DNA of 13,110 nt from JBATBW01 sp049662565 (GCA_049662565.1 JBATBW010000019.1:1-13110), one strand, 5' to 3'; numbered from the stretch's first letter, positions 1 through 6,057 are shown. Notes: generated from the letters alone by a model not told the origin. Program-made: numbers and translations.

Positions 1-1
1 G

Positions 2-214
2 ATATTTATGGTAGAAGATATTAAAGGAAACTCTAACTTAATTTATGATGGTATTCAATTTAATATTTGTTTTGATACACTATTAAATAAGTGGCAATGG
101 TTATTGAAAGAAAGAGAATATCTAGGGCTACCAAAGAAGTATAGTGATGACTTTATAATGAACTTTATGATTTATTATAATCGTGGGTTTGCGAATCAAT
201 TAGGATTAAGATAA
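2..214 (+). CDS. 3' end of an unrecognised gene (5' end outside the window)
   Basis: The reading frame is open from the left edge of the window to the TAA at 212-214. An ATG lies at 8, but only seven bases precede it and no ribosome binding site is visible, so the gene most likely starts upstream. The visible 68-70 residues are soluble, aromatic-rich (the segment around KWQWLL, then MIYYNRGF) and match no family I recognise. It is separated from the next gene by an 89-base gap, so it may belong to a different transcript. Function unknown. Confidence 0.55.
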   Translation: MFMVEDIKGNSNLIYDGIQFNICFDTLLNKWQWLLKEREYLGLPKKYSDDFIMNFMIYYNRGFANQLGLR

Positions 215-303
215 AGATTGATTATTATTTAAGTATTAATAGCAGCTATAGATTAACTTATATAAATTAAAATGAGTAATTAGTAAGAATAAGGAGAAGA
301 AAA
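215..303 (+). other. Intergenic region before the VapD-like unit
   Basis: An AT-rich 89-base gap. It holds an 11-base interrupted palindrome (ATAGC-A-GCTAT, 239-249), which could be an operator half, and a TATAAA at 261-266 without a convincing -35 box at the right distance. The Shine-Dalgarno AAGGAG for the next gene is at 291-296. A promoter for the next two genes would be expected here, but I cannot place one with confidence. Confidence 0.3.
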
Positions 304-612
304 ATGAAATATGACACAAAATTAGAATTTGGATTTGATGAAGAAAGAATATTAAAGGATGGATTATATACAGTAGAAGAAATATATGATATTGTAGATA
401 ATTACATGGCTGATCAAAAAGCTACTAAAACTGGTAGAGGAACCTATGAAGGTGATTGGGAAACAGAAAGCGATAAGTTCGTTGGTGTTGGTTTTGTCTT
501 TTTACAAACAAAATGGTTTAGGAAATATGTTAATAAATGGATATTTAAAAATCCCGAAGAAGGAGAGTATGATTGTCTAATTATTATGCGTGAACAAGGG
601 AATCATTTATGA
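304..612 (+). CDS. Unrecognised 102-aa protein, overlapping partner of the VapD-like gene
   Basis: The start is fixed by AAGGAG at 291-296, seven bases before ATG 304. The stop TGA (610-612) overlaps the ATG of the VapD-like gene in an ATGA, so the two are translationally coupled and probably made in fixed ratio. The protein is acidic in its first half (FDEERILKDG), has a glycine-rich middle and an aromatic second half (WFRKYVNKWIF). I see no membrane segment, signal peptide or catalytic motif. Because VapD proteins act as RNA-cleaving toxins and are often encoded with a small partner, this could be the antitoxin; that is inference from position only. Confidence 0.8.
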   Translation: MKYDTKLEFGFDEERILKDGLYTVEEIYDIVDNYMADQKATKTGRGTYEGDWETESDKFVGVGFVFLQTKWFRKYVNKWIFKNPEEGEYDCLIIMREQGNHL

Positions 613-986
613 CAAGAAAAGCTATTAATTTTGATTTAAATACAAAAAAATTACTAGAATATTATGATAAAGACAACTACAATAATGCATATCGGGATAT
701 TCGCAAATTTATGGAAAGAAACGGTTTTGAACATAGACAATATTCTGGTTACGTAAGTATGAAATCAGTAAGATTTGGAATTGTAGAAAATGTGTTGGCT
801 GATGCATATCAACAATTCCCTTGGTTGGTTAATTGCGTGGATGTTCTCGATGTTACTTCAGTTGGTAAAAATTATGATTTCGCAAAAAAGTTTAAAAGTC
901 AACAGATATCCAAAGATGAAAAAAATAAAGAAAAATTGAATGATCTTGAAAATGAAATTGAAGACGATGAACCAAGGTTGGATTAA
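609..986 (+). CDS. VapD-like endoribonuclease (Cas2-fold superfamily)
   Basis: A 125-aa protein whose first 90 residues follow the VapD pattern: a first strand ending in AINFDL (Asp9, the position of the conserved catalytic Asp of VapD/Cas2 folds), then NNAYRDIRKFMERNGFE as the first helix, a strand around SGYVS, and a second helix followed by a strand at VDVLDV. VapD family members are small dimeric ferredoxin-fold RNases that behave as toxins. After residue 95 there is a Lys/Glu/Asp-rich tail that classical VapD proteins of about 90-95 residues lack. The start ATG overlaps the preceding stop. A hairpin terminator follows at 1014. The toxin role is family knowledge; activity here is unproven. 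Confidence 0.78.
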   Translation: MTRKAINFDLNTKKLLEYYDKDNYNNAYRDIRKFMERNGFEHRQYSGYVSMKSVRFGIVENVLADAYQQFPWLVNCVDVLDVTSVGKNYDFAKKFKSQQISKDEKNKEKLNDLENEIEDDEPRLD

Positions 987-1013
987 TTGAAATATAGCCA
1001 TAGCTGCATTTAG

Positions 1014-1045
1014 AGACAATCATGATATGGTTGTCTTTTCTTTTT
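1014..1045 (+). terminator. Rho-independent terminator after the VapD-like gene
   Basis: An 8-bp stem (AGACAATC at 1014-1021 with GGTTGTCT at 1029-1036, one G-U pair), a 7-base loop, then TTTCTTTTT. It ends the VapD-like unit and lies 52 bases before the next start codon. The stem sequence is nearly the same as that of the hairpin at 5590. Confidence 0.7.
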
Positions 1046-1096
1046 GTAGGTGTGAAGATATATCACTTAAAATTATTTATTAAGAAAGGAGACAAT

Positions 1097-1417
1097 ATGA
1101 CGGATAAAGAATTTCAGAGGATTTGCATAATTTATTATCATACTTTATTACTAATTGTCCCAGTGTATAATGAAACAAAAAATCATGTAAGATGTTTGGA
1201 TCCAATGGAGTTTTTACTACCAATGGCAAGGGCATCATTAACTAAAAATTATGATGTTTTTTTTGATAATCTAGATTGGCTAATTGGTCAAAAGGATAAT
1301 GATGGTAGAGGAAGGAGTTTGTTGCATTTAAAAACGTATAATAATATAATGCTTATATTGGAGAATATTGTACATGATAAAGACAATAAAACAGTTTGTG
1401 ATGACAATGAAGTATAA
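1097..1417 (+). CDS. Unrecognised 106-aa protein
   Basis: The frame is open from 1022, but the upstream ATG lies inside the terminator hairpin and lacks a ribosome binding site. The start is set at ATG 1097 by AAAGGAG at 1085-1091. The product (MTDKEFQR...) is a soluble, mostly helical-looking protein with a hydrophobic patch in its first 25 residues (ICIIYYHTLLLIVPV), too interrupted by polar residues to be a clear membrane segment, and an acidic C-terminus. The next gene begins inside its last 15 codons in another frame, so both are co-translated. I do not recognise the family. Confidence 0.7.
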   Translation: MTDKEFQRICIIYYHTLLLIVPVYNETKNHVRCLDPMEFLLPMARASLTKNYDVFFDNLDWLIGQKDNDGRGRSLLHLKTYNNIMLILENIVHDKDNKTVCDDNEV

Positions 1418-2060
1418 AGACATGTATATTACTGACATTCATTTTAAACACCTACGTGATTTTAAAATATCGATTAGCGAATTAGAAAGAGAATTGGATC
1501 AGATTGAAAATAAAGAAGAAAAAATTGTTTTTTTAGAATTAGCTAAAAAAATGATATTTAATAGTATCACGTATAGTGTTTATGCGGAATATTTGCTTAA
1601 AAGAGAAGATAATATATGGCAGTTTTCAATTTTACCTTCGAGTGTGATAATTGATGGTAAAGAGATAAGTCTAGAGACTGATGAATTTAAAAAAGTTAGA
1701 TTTGAAGATTGTAATGTATATTCAAAAGCTTGGGACAAAATAAGTTTAAGGACATTAAGTCAGCAAATAAAAGATGTTTTTATAGATGATGGTTCAAAAG
1801 ATAATCGGTATTGGGAAAGTTTAAATCTTGTTTATGTTTATGAAGGTAAAAATTCTGCCGCTATTGAGAAAACTAAAGATTGCAAAGGGGATGTTAAAGT
1901 AAGAATCATGAGGGATGATATATTATTAGATAATATATATACTGATGGAATTCATTGGTATAACACATATGATAATACTATAAATATGAATGTGTTTGAT
2001 TATCGAATTGCGGTTGTTTTTACGATACAACAACTAATTAGAAATATTAAAAGTCAATAA
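1374..2060 (+). CDS. Unrecognised ~228-aa soluble protein
   Basis: The start is uncertain. ATG 1374 has GGAG at 1360-1363, ten bases upstream; TTG 1368 is too close to it; ATGs at 1401 and 1407 have no visible Shine-Dalgarno and would rely on coupling with the preceding gene, which this gene overlaps. The N-terminal third is a charged helical region (ELERELDQIENKEEK); the second half is mixed, with a GKNSAAIEK segment followed by a YTDGIHWYN segment. From memory this tail resembles the DUF6710 family of Bacillota proteins, but I hold that loosely. No membrane segment or catalytic motif is evident. A strong hairpin terminator follows its stop. Confidence 0.7.
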   Translation: MIKTIKQFVMTMKYKDMYITDIHFKHLRDFKISISELERELDQIENKEEKIVFLELAKKMIFNSITYSVYAEYLLKREDNIWQFSILPSSVIIDGKEISLETDEFKKVRFEDCNVYSKAWDKISLRTLSQQIKDVFIDDGSKDNRYWESLNLVYVYEGKNSAAIEKTKDCKGDVKVRIMRDDILLDNIYTDGIHWYNTYDNTINMNVFDYRIAVVFTIQQLIRNIKSQ

Positions 2061-2069
2061 GTTAATTAG

Positions 2070-2101
2070 ACTAGAAATGAATAAACATTTCTAGTTTTTT
2101 T
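2070..2101 (+). terminator. Rho-independent terminator / possible attenuator
   Basis: A perfect 9-bp stem, CTAGAAATG (2071-2079) with CATTTCTAG (2086-2094), extendable by A2070-T2095, with a 6-base loop and a run of seven T. The T-run touches the Shine-Dalgarno GAAAGGAG of the next gene, so readthrough here would directly control that gene. Confidence 0.8.
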
Positions 2102-2115
2102 GAAAGGAGAATAAA

Positions 2116-2451
2116 ATGGAAAAAGTTGTTAATAAAGAATTGCCAAAAACATTTTGGATAGTAGAATTTAATGAAAGTGACATTGAAATAGGTGTTAAGG
2201 ACTATAAATGTGAAATGGTTACTGAAGAAATTTTAGAAGAAATTAAAAAAATAGATGAAAAAATTGTTGGCAAGTGCTTAGGGTATTATAAGTTTTATTT
2301 TGAAAAAATCGTTGATGGTGAAGTTGAAACACAAATAAGAGTGGACATTGGCGATGGTAACGAAGCGAACAAAGAAGCCTTTGATTTTTTATTTACGGAA
2401 ATTAAAAATAATAATGAAATGAATTTAGATGAAAATGGTTTGGATGTATAA
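2116..2451 (+). CDS. Unrecognised acidic 111-aa protein
   Basis: ATG 2116 follows GAAAGGAG just after the hairpin at 2070. The product is strongly acidic, with Glu/Lys-rich helices (EEILEEIKKIDEK), a strand-rich middle (YYKFYFEKI) and an acidic, Asn-rich tail. There is no membrane segment or recognisable motif. It is flanked by hairpin terminators on both sides (2070 and 2473), so it may form its own single-gene block. Function unknown. Confidence 0.75.
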   Translation: MEKVVNKELPKTFWIVEFNESDIEIGVKDYKCEMVTEEILEEIKKIDEKIVGKCLGYYKFYFEKIVDGEVETQIRVDIGDGNEANKEAFDFLFTEIKNNNEMNLDENGLDV

Positions 2452-2472
2452 ATTAAAAAATTAAAATGAATT

Positions 2473-2502
2473 AAAGGCGATCAATCGATTGCCTTTTCTT
2501 TT
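2473..2502 (+). terminator. Rho-independent terminator / possible attenuator
   Basis: A 10-bp stem, AAAGGCGATC (2473-2482) with GATTGCCTTT (2487-2496, one G-U pair), a 4-base loop AATC and the tract TCTTTT. The next Shine-Dalgarno (GAAAGGAG, 2503-2510) begins immediately after the tract. Confidence 0.75.
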
Positions 2503-2523
2503 GAAAGGAGAAAGAGGTTTTAA

Positions 2524-3024
2524 ATGAAATCGAAAGAATTAAAGAAGAGGAAGTCGAGATTTAATATGTTTAAAATGAATATAAATAGAAAAAAAGCCTT
2601 AAAAATGGTTAAAATATTCGGATTAAATCTTCTAAAGTTATCAAATATATTTAAGGATGATAAGGATTTTGTATTGATTGCTGTGAAAAATGATGGCTTG
2701 GTTTTGTATTATGCCAGCGAGCGTTTAAAAGATGATAAGGATGTTGTGTTGACTGCGGTAAAAGAAAATGGTAGGGCTTTGCAATGGGCGAGTGAGAGAT
2801 TACAAGATGATAAGGATATTGTATTGACTGCTGTAGAAAATCGTGGTGAGGCTTTGCAATGGGCGAGTGAGAGATTAAAAGATGATAAGGATTTTGTGCT
2901 TAAGGCACTGGATAAGAATTTTCATGTTTTAGCCTATGTTAATGATCGTTTAAAGGATGATGAAGAGGTTGTGTTGACTGCGGTGAGAGTTGATAGTAGG
3001 GGTTTGAAAAGAGTTAATAAATAA
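2524..3024 (+). CDS. DUF4116-type tandem-repeat protein
   Basis: A 166-aa protein built of 25-residue units with the pattern DDKDxVLTAVxxxGxALQWASERLK. Units begin at residues 44, 69, 94, 119 and 144; residues 21-43 look like a degenerate earlier unit, and the last unit stops after 23 residues. The first 20 residues are a basic leader (KSKELKKRKSR). DUF4116 repeats are common in bacterial, giant-virus and Legionella-type proteins and are thought to be helical binding scaffolds; no enzymatic role is known to me. AGAGG at 2513-2517 supports ATG 2524. The gene abuts a truncated antirestriction gene five bases later, suggesting a recombination junction. Confidence 0.82.
   Translation: MKSKELKKRKSRFNMFKMNINRKKALKMVKIFGLNLLKLSNIFKDDKDFVLIAVKNDGLVLYYASERLKDDKDVVLTAVKENGRALQWASERLQDDKDIVLTAVENRGEALQWASERLKDDKDFVLKALDKNFHVLAYVNDRLKDDEEVVLTAVRVDSRGLKRVNK
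2653..3021 (+). repeat. 75-base tandem coding repeats in the DUF4116 gene
   Basis: Units of 75 bases start at 2653, 2728, 2803, 2878 and 2953 (the last incomplete). A 27-base segment at 2776-2802 is repeated exactly at 2851-2877, so at least those two units were copied recently. Confidence 0.8.
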
Positions 3025-3028
3025 AGTT

Positions 3029-3505
3029 TTGAAAAATATGAATTTGCCTTTAAAAAACAGTCCCGATAGCGCTTGTTATATTCCAGCTATTGATGAGTTG
3101 AGAATGCCACCAATTGAAAACTTTAATTCTTCAGAAGCGTATTATATGACTATGTTACATGAGTTGGGACATGCGACTGGTCATAAAAACAGATTAAATA
3201 GGGAACTAGTTGGCGATAAATATTCTGATTCATACGCAAAAGAAGAACTTGTTGCAGAATTTAATGCAGTTTTACTTGGGAACGAATTAGGTTTAGTTGC
3301 GGAAGACGATATTGATAATAATAAAGCTTATATTCAAGCTTGGATTAAACAATTAAAAAATGATCCGAAATATCTATTTGATGCATTACAATCTAGTATA
3401 AAAGCTAAAAATTATATTTTAGATAAAATGGAAATACCACAAATTGAAAGATATGTAAATGGAATAAATAAAGAACTTGTTGAAGATGAAGAATTAGAAA
3501 TTTAA
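3029..3505 (+). CDS. ArdC-type zincin metallopeptidase half, N-terminally truncated
   Basis: The 158 residues correspond to the C-terminal domain of ArdC-like antirestriction proteins: a CYIPAIDELRMPP lead-in, the zinc-binding HELGH (His44, Glu45, His48 counted from TTG 3029) followed by ATGHKNRLNR, and EELVAE, which supplies the expected third ligand. Full-length ArdC relatives are about 300 residues, with an N-terminal ssDNA-binding domain (DUF1738); here that domain is absent and the frame is closed by a stop at 3005-3007. Neither TTG 3029 nor ATG 3038 has a Shine-Dalgarno; translation could only come by re-initiation after the stop of the preceding gene at 3024. The active site is intact, so it is either a functional single-domain protein or a remnant left by recombination. 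Confidence 0.7.
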   Translation: MKNMNLPLKNSPDSACYIPAIDELRMPPIENFNSSEAYYMTMLHELGHATGHKNRLNRELVGDKYSDSYAKEELVAEFNAVLLGNELGLVAEDDIDNNKAYIQAWIKQLKNDPKYLFDALQSSIKAKNYILDKMEIPQIERYVNGINKELVEDEELEI

Positions 3506-3517
3506 CAAATTATATAA

Positions 3518-3645
3518 AAAATATGGCTCTGCAATCGTTTTATTATTATTTTATAAGATAATTGCCAATTAAAACAATTATAGCGCATTTAAAAAGAAAG
3601 GATATTATGAAATTATTTAAAAAATGGATGAAAAATGATGTTTGT
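3518..3645 (+). repeat. Duplicated leader, copy A (upstream of and into the exonuclease gene)
   Basis: Matches copy B (4253-4380) without any gap at a constant offset of 735 bases. From 3521 to the ATG at 3607-3609, 80 of 89 bases are identical; similarity continues at about 77% over the next 39 coding bases. It can fold into a 13-position hairpin (3531-3543 with 3553-3565, one mismatch, two G-U pairs) or an alternative hairpin (3558-3564 with 3575-3581). It also contains the interrupted palindrome TAATTG-C-CAATTA at 3559-3571. Confidence 0.85.
3529..3557 (+). promoter_or_regulatory. Possible promoter in leader copy A
   Basis: CTGCAA (3529-3534, three of six matches to TTGACA), a 17-base spacer and TATAAG (3552-3557, five of six matches to TATAAT). 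The same arrangement is kept in copy B. The weak -35 makes this tentative; if real, transcription would start near 3564 and would exclude the first hairpin from the RNA. Confidence 0.35.
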
Positions 3646-4230
3646 AAAGTTGTTAAAAAGCAAAACAAAAAGATTGTCGTTTACGATACGGAAACTACTG
3701 GTTTAGATTTTGATACAGATGAAATTGTTCAACTAAGTATTATTGATTTTGATACTGATGAAGTATTATATAATCAAAAATTTAAACCGATAAATAAACA
3801 TCCTAATTATGCTCAAGCAGAAAAAATTACTGGCATTAAGTTAAGTGATTTACAAGATTGCCCATCTTTTGACTCTTGTAAAAAAGAGATACAAAAAATA
3901 TTTGATGATGCAGACATATTGATGGCTTACAATATTGATTTTGATAATGGAATGCTTGCGACAAGCGGGATTAGTGGGTTGGATGAAAAAAAACAAATTG
4001 ATGTAATGATTAAATTTGCTGAGTTTTATGGGGAGTTAAGATCAGACGGAGAATTAAAATGGAAAAAGTTATCTTTTGCAAGTGAATATTTTGGATTTAA
4101 ATTTAATTATCATGATTCATTAGAGGATATAAAAGCAACTAAAATGGTTTATAATGAGATGCTGAAATTAAATTTTAATAAAGATATTAAAGAAATTGAA
4201 CAAATTAGCGAGGATAACATAGACATTTAA
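3607..4230 (+). CDS. DEDDh 3'-5' exonuclease (DnaQ/epsilon-like)
   Basis: A 207-aa protein with the three exonuclease motifs in order: Exo I DTE (Asp27, Glu29 in VVYDTETTGL), Exo II NIDFD (Asp113) and Exo III HDSLED (His169, Asp174), which is the DEDDh set seen in DnaQ, PolC and related proofreading or nucleic-acid trimming enzymes. A basic 22-residue N-terminal extension precedes the fold. The frame is open from TTG 3562, but ATG 3607 is chosen because AAAGGA lies at 3597-3602 and because the conserved leader repeat ends exactly there. As a stand-alone gene in a conjugative element it may process ssDNA or RNA during transfer or establishment; the specific substrate cannot be told from sequence. 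Confidence 0.88.
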   Translation: MKLFKKWMKNDVCKVVKKQNKKIVVYDTETTGLDFDTDEIVQLSIIDFDTDEVLYNQKFKPINKHPNYAQAEKITGIKLSDLQDCPSFDSCKKEIQKIFDDADILMAYNIDFDNGMLATSGISGLDEKKQIDVMIKFAEFYGELRSDGELKWKKLSFASEYFGFKFNYHDSLEDIKATKMVYNEMLKLNFNKDIKEIEQISEDNIDI

Positions 4231-4238
4231 TGTTTTTT
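4216..4238 (+). terminator. Weak terminator-like hairpin
   Basis: AACAT (4216-4220) can pair with ATGTT (4230-4234), followed by TTTT. Only five base pairs with a 9-base loop, overlapping the exonuclease stop codon; a marginal candidate. Confidence 0.25.
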
Positions 4239-4252
4239 ATTTAAAAATAATT

Positions 4253-4380
4253 AAAATATGGCTCTGTAATCGTTTTATTATTCTTTTATAAGATAATTAC
4301 CAATTAAAATAATTACAGCGCCTTTTAAAAGAAAGGGAATTATGAAATTTTTTAGAAAAGTAAAGAAAAAAGATGTTTGG
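4253..4380 (+). repeat. Duplicated leader, copy B (upstream of and into the CpaB-like gene)
   Basis: Second copy of the element at 3518-3645. The hairpin positions are conserved (4266-4278 with 4288-4300). The three substitutions C3532 to T4267, G3564 to A4299 and C3575 to T4310 keep pairing in both alternative helices. In this copy the first segment can also pair perfectly over 7 bp with the third (CTGTAAT 4264-4270 with ATTACAG 4312-4318). Confidence 0.85.
4264..4292 (+). promoter_or_regulatory. Possible promoter in leader copy B
   Basis: CTGTAA (4264-4269), 17-base spacer, TATAAG (4287-4292), as in copy A. It would drive the CpaB-like gene and possibly the transfer operon downstream. Tentative because of the poor -35 box. 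Confidence 0.35.
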
Positions 4381-5226
4381 AATGAAAATACCGGTATTAA
4401 AAAGTTTTTCAAAGATAATCCTAGAACAGTTATTGTGATATTGGCTTTTTTTGTAGCTGGTATCAATTTTTTGGGATATTATTTTTTTATGAATTATACG
4501 TTTGATATTGTTAAAGTTCCAGTGGCAAAAGTAAACATAGCTTCAAATAATTTACTGGATGAAAGTAATATTGAATATAAGGAAGTTAGTAAATCGATAT
4601 TAGATATTGATAATATCATTATTGATGAAAAGGAATTAAAAGGCAAATATACAAGGCTTTATAATGTAATACCGAAAGGTTCCTTTATTTACAAATTTGC
4701 GGTTGGTAGTAAAGAAGAAGTTATGTCAGCGCAAGATTATCAAATACGTGAAGGTAAGATACCGTATTCTTTGGCTGTTGATAATATTGGATCTACAAAC
4801 AATGTTGTGAAGAAGAACAATATTGTAGATGTCTATTTTAATCAAACATTTAAAGAGACTCAATCAACAAAAGTTATGTTTGGTAAGCTAATCGAAAATG
4901 TTAGAATCCTATCGACGTATACTGCAAGTAATCAAGAAGTATCAAAAGGAACTGATGTTAATTATTTGATATTAGAACTTTCACCAGAAGAACTAGATTA
5001 CATTGAACGTGGATTAAAATTAGGACAAATTAAAGTACTAATTGATAATGACCAAAGCAATGATATAGATAATACAAAAAAAGAATATTACGATGTTGTG
5101 ATGGTTAGACAGTTTATTGATAGTCAAAGTATCATTACAAAAAAACCAGTTGCAGAAGTAACTGAAGAAAAGCCCGCAAATAGTAATGAGATAGATGAAA
5201 AACCGGGCAAACCAAATGTTGAATAG
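4342..5226 (+). CDS. CpaB/RcpC-like SAF-domain membrane protein (Tad-like pilus assembly)
   Basis: A 294-aa protein: basic cytoplasmic N-terminus (residues 1-28), one membrane helix (about 29-50), a SAF domain (about 57-120, ending around NVIPKGSFIYKF), a second strand-rich domain (about 135-265) and a Pro/Glu/Lys-rich tail. This is the layout of CpaB/RcpC, which in Tad pilus systems sits at the cell envelope and assists pilus assembly. GAAAGGG at 4331-4337 supports the start. It lies upstream of CpaF, TadB and TadC-like genes, with ssb and a nuclease-like gene in between. Its first dozen codons resemble those of the exonuclease gene because the duplicated leader extends into the coding region. 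Confidence 0.8.
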   Translation: MKFFRKVKKKDVWNENTGIKKFFKDNPRTVIVILAFFVAGINFLGYYFFMNYTFDIVKVPVAKVNIASNNLLDESNIEYKEVSKSILDIDNIIIDEKELKGKYTRLYNVIPKGSFIYKFAVGSKEEVMSAQDYQIREGKIPYSLAVDNIGSTNNVVKKNNIVDVYFNQTFKETQSTKVMFGKLIENVRILSTYTASNQEVSKGTDVNYLILELSPEELDYIERGLKLGQIKVLIDNDQSNDIDNTKKEYYDVVMVRQFIDSQSIITKKPVAEVTEEKPANSNEIDEKPGKPNVE

Positions 5227-5238
5227 GAGGAAATAGAA

Positions 5239-5580
5239 ATGTCAACAAATGTAACGATTATAGGCAGATTAACCGCCGATATTGAATTAAAAGAAGCTGG
5301 TAAATCAGTGGTATCTAATTTTACTCTTGCGAGTAAAGATTTTAAAGGTAAAAAAATAATTGAAACGGATTTTATTAATTGTACCGCTTGGGAAGAAGTT
5401 GCAAACTTATTGGCAAAATATACTACCAAAGGTGTTTTGTTGTGTGCGCACGGAAAACTGAAAGTTAATAATAGCACGTCTGAAGATGGGAAAAAATATC
5501 GCAATTCATATGTTTTAGTGGATAGCGTTGAGATACTATCATCAAAACAAAAAGAAGCTGAAGCGGAATTAACGTTCTAA
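5239..5580 (+). CDS. ssb: Single-stranded DNA-binding protein (SSB)
   Basis: A 113-aa OB-fold protein. It opens with the typical SSB first strand (NVTIIGRLTADIELK), continues with FTLASKD, the DFINCTAWEEVA segment and the GKLKVNN region, and closes the fold at YVLVDSVEIL. It is shorter than housekeeping SSB (usually 150-180 residues): the Gly/Gln-rich linker is missing and the tip is EAELTF instead of the usual DDDIPF, a reduced acidic tip that still ends in Phe. The Shine-Dalgarno AGGAGG overlaps the TAG stop of the preceding gene (5224-5226), so the two are co-transcribed. Element-borne SSBs coat the transferred strand during conjugation. Confidence 0.92.
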   Translation: MSTNVTIIGRLTADIELKEAGKSVVSNFTLASKDFKGKKIIETDFINCTAWEEVANLLAKYTTKGVLLCAHGKLKVNNSTSEDGKKYRNSYVLVDSVEILSSKQKEAEAELTF

Positions 5581-5589
5581 TAATTGCAT

Positions 5590-5616
5590 AGACAATTTTG
5601 ATAGATTGTCTTTTTT
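5590..5616 (+). terminator. Rho-independent terminator / possible attenuator after ssb
   Basis: Perfect 7-bp stem AGACAAT (5590-5596) with ATTGTCT (5605-5611), 8-base loop and a T-run to 5616. The Shine-Dalgarno GGGAGGTG of the next gene starts four bases later. Confidence 0.72.
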
Positions 5617-5634
5617 AGAAGGGAGGTGTAATTA

Positions 5635-6057
5635 ATGTTCATTGAAGAAAATGAATTGAAAAATTCATTTTGGGATAACTACAAAAATAGATCATCAATT
5701 AAGGGATATCAATTTGAATCTAATATTAGAAATGGTTGTGCTGATTTATTAACAATTGAGTTGTTTCAAGATAAAGTACAAATAAATACTTTCGAATTTA
5801 AATTGACTGACATAAAAAAAGCTTTAGCACAAGCCGAAGCTAATTTAAAGTTTTCGCATCGATGCTTTGTGGTGTTGCCGGCAAACAAAGAAAAAGTTAT
5901 TAGAGATAAATATGATTTCTTTTTAAAATCCAAAAAATATATAGGTGTTATAGTTGTGGAAGATGGCGGCCGTTGGAATATGATATACAAAGCTAGTAGT
6001 CAGCCAGACAGCAACGTAACAATATCTCAAGAAGTCTTAAAAATATTAATTAAATAA
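5635..6057 (+). CDS. Small PD-(D/E)XK nuclease-like protein
   Basis: A 140-aa protein with a motif order typical of the PD-(D/E)XK superfamily: Asp37 in GCADLLTIE, then Glu54-x-Lys56 in FEFKLTD, followed by an amphipathic helix (KKALAQAEANLKF) and a strand CFVVLP, much as in MmcB-type and related DNA-repair nuclease folds. Glu28 could be the extra acidic residue of the first helix. ATG 5635 is preceded by GGGAGGTG. The gene sits between ssb and the CpaF-like ATPase, behind a hairpin, suggesting a DNA-processing role for the element. Whether it cuts DNA, and what kind, cannot be told. Confidence 0.65.
   Translation: MFIEENELKNSFWDNYKNRSSIKGYQFESNIRNGCADLLTIELFQDKVQINTFEFKLTDIKKALAQAEANLKFSHRCFVVLPANKEKVIRDKYDFFLKSKKYIGVIVVEDGGRWNMIYKASSQPDSNVTISQEVLKILIK

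Noticed and set aside
194..223. Terminator after the first partial gene (AATCAAT with ATTGATT)
   Set aside because: All but two pairs are A-T, the loop is 16 bases and there is no proper T-run.
1022..1096. In-frame 25-codon N-terminal extension of the 106-aa gene starting at ATG 1022
   Set aside because: The ATG is inside the loop of a terminator hairpin with no ribosome site; AAAGGAG precedes ATG 1097 instead.
2653..3021. CRISPR-like regularly spaced repeats
   Set aside because: The 75-base periodicity is in frame and encodes 25-residue protein units without unrelated spacers.
3562..3606. TTG 3562 as start of the exonuclease gene
   Set aside because: No Shine-Dalgarno, TTA instead of TTG in the duplicated copy, and the conserved leader ends at ATG 3607.
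4278..4466. 62-codon minus-strand reading frame
   Set aside because: Lies opposite the CpaB gene start and the leader repeat; low-complexity hydrophobic translation of AT-rich sense codons, no ribosome site.
5124..5504. 126-codon minus-strand reading frame
   Set aside because: Antisense to ssb and the end of the CpaB gene, both strongly supported; Ser/Phe/Leu-rich shadow translation.
5766..5990. 74-codon minus-strand reading frame
   Set aside because: Antisense shadow of the PD-(D/E)XK-like gene.
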